A stretch of DNA of 64,000 bases from Janthinobacterium sp051380875 (GTDB lineage Bacteria > Pseudomonadota > Gammaproteobacteria > Burkholderiales > Burkholderiaceae_D): contig NZ_JBNYXW010000006.1 in NCBI RefSeq assembly GCF_051380875.1, forward strand, positions 1 through 64,000. The letters are read 5' to 3'. Positions 60,132-64,000 of this stretch are shown one piece after another. Under the pieces are notes generated by a model. That model did not search any database. It saw only the letters and a list, made by a program, of their open reading frames with translations, and was not told the DNA's origin. Made by a program: the position numbers and the translations under genes. Positions within the stretch are counted from its first letter, which is position 1; every line of letters starts with the position of its first letter.

Positions 60132-61580
60132 TTAGCTTTGGAGCAATGACAGCACGCCCTTTGGCAGCGAGTTGGCCTGGGCCAGCATGGCCGTGCCGGC
60201 CTGTTGCAGGATCTGGCCGCGCGTCAGCTTGGCTGTTTCCGCCGCGAAGTCGGTATCCTGGATGCGCGAACGCGAAGCGGACAGGTTTTCAGACGTCGAT
60301 TGCAGGTTCGACACAGCCGTTTCAAAGCGCGACTGCAAGGCACCGAAGGAAGCGCGTTGGCTATTGACGCTGGATAAAGCCGAATCGAGAATCTTCAGCG
60401 CGTCGTTCGAGCCCTTGACGGTCGATACGTCGATGCCTGCCACGGTGTTGAGCGTGGCGCCAGCGGCCACGACGGCGTTGGTGGTGGTCACGTTGCCGAT
60501 CGAGAAACCCTTGTCAGAATTCATTGAAATATAGCCCATCGTGGTTGCCGTGCCGCCGCTGGCCGCGATCGTGGCCGGGGTGCCAACGGTGCCGGCGCCA
60601 TTGATGGCCGCTGCCGTCACGGTGTGGGCCACGTTCGTGCTGTTATTTGCCAGCGTGATATTGTTTCCGGCGGCATTCGTCAGGATCAAGCCATCGTTGG
60701 AGCTGTTCAGCTTGGCGGTCACGCCGGTCGATGCCGACACATCATTAAAGGCGCTGACAGCCGAGGCCAGCCCTGAGGCATTCAAGGACGCGCCCACGGT
60801 GAAAGTCACGTTGGCGGCGGTGCCATTGTCGGAGGTGAGGGCCAGCGAATAGACGCCGTTGGCAATAAATTTTGCTGATTCCTCGGTTTTTGCCGAGGCC
60901 GCCACGCCGGTTTTTTCGGTCGCGCCATTGATGCTTGCTGCCAGCGTTTGCGCGGTGTCGCCCGTGCCGACGTTGAGGGTGGCCGATTGCAGGCCTTGAA
61001 TGCTGAACGAGCCGGCGGTATAAGCGGCTCCGGTGGTCGTCGCTGGCGCAGTGGTGCCCACTTCGTTGTTGCCGTAGTTATTCGTGCGGAAGTTGGCCGT
61101 CGTGGCCTGGATGGTCTGGCCGGCGTTGGCGCCCACCTGGAACGATGCCGTGCCGAACGAGCCGTCCAGCAGTTTCATGCCGTTGAATTCCGACGTCTGC
61201 GAAATGCGGTCCGCTTCCGACAGCAATTGCCCTACCTCTGCCTGGATGGCCTTGCGGTCGCCTGCGGAGTTGGTGGCGTTCGATGATTGCACGGCCAATT
61301 CACGTACGCGCTGCAGAATGTCGCCCGTCGATGCCAGCGAGCCCTCGGCCGTTTGCAGCAGCGAGACGCCATCGTTGGCGTTGCGGCGGGCTTGATCGAG
61401 GCCACGGATTTGCGAGGTGAAACGCTCGGAAATGGCCAATCCTGCAGCGTCGTCTTTTGCGCTATTGATGCGCAGACCGGACGACAGGCGTTGCAATGAG
61501 GTGGACAGGGCGGATTGGGAAGAATTCAGATTGCGTTGCGCATTGAGCGACGCGATATTGGTACTGATGACTGCGGCCAT
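60132..61580 (-). CDS. fliC: Flagellin, copy 2
   Basis: This is a filament subunit of 482 residues, a close paralogue of the gene at 58,334. D0/D1 regions at both ends are nearly identical to copy 1 (for example RLSSGLRINSAKDDAAGLAISERFTSQIRGLDQA). The central region has the same plan but several substitutions and small indels between about residues 175 and 300. It has its own FliA promoter and terminator. It may be expressed together with copy 1 in mixed filaments. Confidence 0.96.
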   Translation of the reverse strand: MAAVISTNIASLNAQRNLNSSQSALSTSLQRLSSGLRINSAKDDAAGLAISERFTSQIRGLDQARRNANDGVSLLQTAEGSLASTGDILQRVRELAVQSSNATNSAGDRKAIQAEVGQLLSEADRISQTSEFNGMKLLDGSFGTASFQVGANAGQTIQATTANFRTNNYGNNEVGTTAPATTTGAAYTAGSFSIQGLQSATLNVGTGDTAQTLAASINGATEKTGVAASAKTEESAKFIANGVYSLALTSDNGTAANVTFTVGASLNASGLASAVSAFNDVSASTGVTAKLNSSNDGLILTNAAGNNITLANNSTNVAHTVTAAAINGAGTVGTPATIAASGGTATTMGYISMNSDKGFSIGNVTTTNAVVAAGATLNTVAGIDVSTVKGSNDALKILDSALSSVNSQRASFGALQSRFETAVSNLQSTSENLSASRSRIQDTDFAAETAKLTRGQILQQAGTAMLAQANSLPKGVLSLLQS

Positions 61581-61673
61581 GTGAAGCTCCCGATTATGCT
61601 GGGTTTTGGCTGTGTGCCTTTTTACCTTGGTCTGCCTCTCTGTTTTGAGGCAATCAAACCGTAGTTGTAATGA

Positions 61674-61700
61674 TTAACGGAAGCTGCTCAAAAAAGTTTA
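61674..61700 (-). promoter_or_regulatory. Sigma28 (FliA) promoter of flagellin copy 2
   Basis: On the minus strand TAAACTTT (61700-61693), an 11-base spacer and TCCGTTAA (61681-61674) match the FliA consensus at 13 of 16 positions. Both blocks are identical to those of copy 1, while the spacer differs. Confidence 0.85.
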
Positions 61701-61849
61701 GGGTCAAAAAGCAATTATTTTTGTCTTTTCCAGAGTGGCGCGACTTGTGCATCGGCCCTATACGGCAGCGTTTTGGGATACTTGATGGCGAAAATAAAAA
61801 ATAAATGCTGCAGGAAGATGAGCGGGAAGGGAAGGAATGGGATGGGCGC

Positions 61850-61883
61850 GGCCGCATGCCCGCCAACTGGCGGGCATGCGGCC
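61850..61883 (-). terminator. Perfect 15-bp hairpin after the diguanylate cyclase gene
   Basis: The arms 61850-61864 and 61869-61883 are perfectly complementary (GGCCGCATGCCCGCC and its complement) with a four-base loop. It begins four bases past the stop codon. There is no T-run, so it may act as an RNA 3' stabiliser or a weak terminator. Confidence 0.5.
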
Positions 61884-61887
61884 GGCC

Positions 61888-63522
61888 TCAGTCGGCCACC
61901 ACGACGCGGTTCTTGCCTGTCTGCTTGGCCTGGTACATGGCGCGGTCGGCGCGTTTTACCAGTTCGCGCTGGTCTTCATTGGGGTGGCGCAGGGCCACGC
62001 CGGCGGAGAAGGTGATCAGGACTTTTTCGTTGTCATGCAGGAAGAAATGCCGGGTCAGCTCGCGTTGCAGGCGCGTCATGGTCGAAGCGGCCGCGTCCAC
62101 CGTAGTTTCCGGCAGCAGGATGAGGAATTCCTCGCCGCCGAAGCGGGCGATGACGTCCATCGAACGCAGGGTTTCCTTGACGATCTTGACCAGGTGTTTC
62201 AGTGCCGCATCGCCGGCCAGGTGGCCGTAGGTGTCGTTCAGGCGCTTGAAGTCGTCCAGGTCCAGCATGGCGATGCACAGGGGCGTGCCGCGGCGGTCGG
62301 AGCGGGCCGTCTCGCGTTCGAACACATCGTCGAGGCCGCGGCGGTTCAGGCTGCCCGTCAGCTGGTCTTCACGCACCAGTTCGCTCATATGCTGCAGCTT
62401 GGCTTCGAGCGTATGAATGCGCTGTTCCGCATCCTGCACTTCCTGGCGCGCAAGCACCATTTTATCGCGTGCGCGCAACGCTTCGTTTTGCACCATGCGC
62501 GTTTCGCGCAGGACTTCATCGAGAACATTGTTCAGTTCGCTGATATTTTCCGCCTGGCTGATCTTTTCCGAATAGCCGCCGATCTTTTCGTGGAAGTCGC
62601 CCGTGCTGGCCGCCACCTGGCCCAGGCGGTCGATGAAGGTCATCATCATGTTCTTGACCGTCAGTTTGACGTCGGACAAGCTGTGCTTGAGCTGGCTTTG
62701 CTTGTAAATGACTTCTTTCAGGCTGCGCGTGGCGTCTTCCAGCGCGCGCTGGTCGAGCGGACCGGCGATCAGGTTTTGCACGGCGTCGACCTGGCCGCGC
62801 AGCCAGCTGTCGTCGTCGAGCAACTGGCTAACGTTGTCCAGCAGCAACTTGAACAGGCGCAGCAGCAGTTCTTGCTGCTCGGCCGTGTCGCCGCTTTTGA
62901 GTTCAATCTGGTAGCACAGCTGTTTCAGGCGCAGCGCCGCCTCGTTCAACGCTTCTTCCGTATGCGCCTGCTTGATGGCCACGCCCAGGGATTCGGCCTC
63001 TTCCACCAGCACGGGCGTGCCCGTCAGCAGGGTGGCGACGGCAAAGCCCAGGGTGCGGCTGAGCAACTCGCGCAGGGTGCGCGTCTGTTCGCCGTCCGGC
63101 AGGGGCGGCAGTTCGATACCGCCGCCTTTCTTGACTTGCTTTTCCGACAGTTGCGCCAGAGTACGCGCGTAGCTATCCCAGTCGCGCGCTTTCAGGGCGC
63201 GCTGGAAGCGCCGGCCAAAGTCGCCCAGTTCGCCTGCCGACTCGCTCATCTTGGCGGCAAACTGCGCCAGGACGTTTTCTGCACCGCCGTCAAGAGGTGC
63301 GCTCGCTGCCAGCACGGCGGCGGGGGCATCTGCTGGCTCGCTGATGCCGGCAATTTCATTGTAGATGTCGCGGTAGGCGCCCGGCGTGGGCGCGATGCGC
63401 CGCGTCGCCAGGCGGCGAAATGCTTCGCGGGCGATATCGGCCGGGTTCAGCGGCGTGCCGGCGACGGTATTCATGGCGCCAGCGGGAGCGCTTGCTGGCG
63501 AAGATGGCAATTTACTGGACAT
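61888..63522 (-). CDS. Diguanylate cyclase (GGDEF domain protein)
   Basis: This is a cytosolic protein of 544 residues that should make c-di-GMP. The first 370 or so residues are helical with no recognised sensor domain. A coiled-coil stretch (around 330-385, ARDKMVLARQEVQDAEQRIHTLEAKLQHM) leads into the GGDEF domain. The active-site motif is GGEEF (462-466), and the inhibitory I-site RSMD (453-456) is five residues upstream, so both catalysis and product feedback appear intact. No EAL domain is present. Its place beside flagellin and a late-operon ycgR suggests control of motility by c-di-GMP. Confidence 0.92.
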   Translation of the reverse strand: MSSKLPSSPASAPAGAMNTVAGTPLNPADIAREAFRRLATRRIAPTPGAYRDIYNEIAGISEPADAPAAVLAASAPLDGGAENVLAQFAAKMSESAGELGDFGRRFQRALKARDWDSYARTLAQLSEKQVKKGGGIELPPLPDGEQTRTLRELLSRTLGFAVATLLTGTPVLVEEAESLGVAIKQAHTEEALNEAALRLKQLCYQIELKSGDTAEQQELLLRLFKLLLDNVSQLLDDDSWLRGQVDAVQNLIAGPLDQRALEDATRSLKEVIYKQSQLKHSLSDVKLTVKNMMMTFIDRLGQVAASTGDFHEKIGGYSEKISQAENISELNNVLDEVLRETRMVQNEALRARDKMVLARQEVQDAEQRIHTLEAKLQHMSELVREDQLTGSLNRRGLDDVFERETARSDRRGTPLCIAMLDLDDFKRLNDTYGHLAGDAALKHLVKIVKETLRSMDVIARFGGEEFLILLPETTVDAAASTMTRLQRELTRHFFLHDNEKVLITFSAGVALRHPNEDQRELVKRADRAMYQAKQTGKNRVVVAD

Positions 63523-63674
63523 GTAGGCAAAGCCTTTTTAGATATTTTCTAATTATCCCCATGATAGGCGAGTTGGCAAAGAACTTATTGTGCGAGAAGC
63601 AAGGAGAAGTCCATTCAATTCGCCGTATGCCAGCGGGCATGCCGTGTTGGCGGCGTACAGCGACCGCCGGCGCG

Positions 63675-64000
63675 CTAGTCGACCAGCTGGTTACGGATGG
63701 CGTAATGCGTCAGTTCGGCGCTATTCTTGAGCTTCATCTTGACCAGCAGGCGGGCGCGGTATTCGCTGACGGTTTTCACGGACAATTTCAGTTCTTCGGC
63801 GATGGCGCCCACGGCCTTGCCCGAGGCGATCATCACCAGGGTCTGGTACTCGCGGTCCGAGAGCGTATCGTGCAGCGCCGTTTCGTGGTCTTCACCCACC
63901 GAATTGGCCAATTCCTGGGCCAGTGTCGCGCTGATGTACTTCAAGCCGGCGGCGACTTGCCGGATGGCAATGACCAGTTCGCGCGGCGCGCTCTGCTTCG
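63675..64000 (-). CDS. LuxR/NarL-type response regulator, C-terminal part (cut by window edge)
   Basis: Only the last 107 residues are in the window; the reading frame runs off at 64000. The visible part starts KQSAPRELVIAIRQVAAGLKYIS, the end of a receiver domain and linker. The LuxR/GerE helix-turn-helix follows: LSDREYQTLVMIASGKAVGAIAEELKLSVKTVSEYRARLLVKMKLKNSAELTHYAIRNQLV. This matches the NarL/FixJ family of phosphorylated transcription factors. The full receiver domain and any partner kinase lie beyond the window. It may regulate flagellar or biofilm genes, but that is inference from position. Confidence 0.9.
   Translation of the reverse strand, partial: KQSAPRELVIAIRQVAAGLKYISATLAQELANSVGEDHETALHDTLSDREYQTLVMIASGKAVGAIAEELKLSVKTVSEYRARLLVKMKLKNSAELTHYAIRNQLVD

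Larger units (their letters stand above)
61581..61887. other. Intergenic region upstream of flagellin copy 2
   Basis: This 307-base region has no gene. It holds the copy 2 leader, its FliA promoter (61674-61700), an AT-rich stretch and the 15-bp hairpin at 61850-61883 next to the diguanylate cyclase stop. Confidence 0.7.

Overview
The window looks like a chromosomal segment of a high-GC betaproteobacterium of the family Oxalobacteraceae, most like Janthinobacterium or Massilia. This placement rests on gene order (rne-rluC-HAD-Rieske-S49 protease), protein composition, the PEP-CTERM protein and the flagellar layout. It was not tested by database search. No tRNA, rRNA, CRISPR array, phage or intact insertion sequence was found.

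Layout. Positions 1-9,300 are read mostly on the minus strand: a 43-residue small ORF, a PEP-CTERM surface protein, a molybdenum-cofactor pair (moaA and an unusual single-ORF MobA-MoeA fusion), a chromate transporter and RNase E (rne). Positions 9,973-13,136 on the plus strand carry the classic rne neighbours rluC, a HAD phosphatase, a Rieske protein and an S49 peptidase. Positions 13,200-14,200 are the most interesting non-coding stretch. They hold a free-standing sigma70 promoter, structured RNA and terminator unit (a candidate small RNA), then a minus-strand hypothetical gene whose upstream region has a perfect FNR/Anr-type box (TTGAT-N4-ATCAA). rsuA and a fumarylacetoacetase-family gene follow.

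From 16,135 to about 61,600 there is an almost complete flagellar locus: flhB-flhA-flhF-flhG-fliA-motC-motD; flgN-flgM and flgA on the minus strand, divergent from flgBCDEFGHIJ-flgK-flgL; then minus-strand fliLMNOPQR and fliFGHIJK, a divergent fliE, and the late operon fliD-fliS-fliT-(second FliK-like)-(FlhB C-terminal-like)-ycgR, with flaG and two flagellin genes. Two non-flagellar pairs interrupt it: a SUI1-like factor with an acyltransferase, and a MarR regulator with an MFS transporter. The window closes with a diguanylate cyclase and the C-terminal part of a LuxR-type response regulator cut by the window edge.

Regulatory logic. Five sites match the sigma28 (FliA) consensus TAAAGTTT-N11-GCCGATAA with exact 11-base spacing. 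They lie ahead of flgM, flgK, fliD and both flagellin genes, which are the expected class 3 genes, so fliA and flgM in the same locus can be linked to their targets. Both flagellin units share promoter, 5' coding region and terminator stem, so the whole transcription unit appears duplicated. No flhDC or chemotaxis (che) genes and no second motA/motB pair are in this window.
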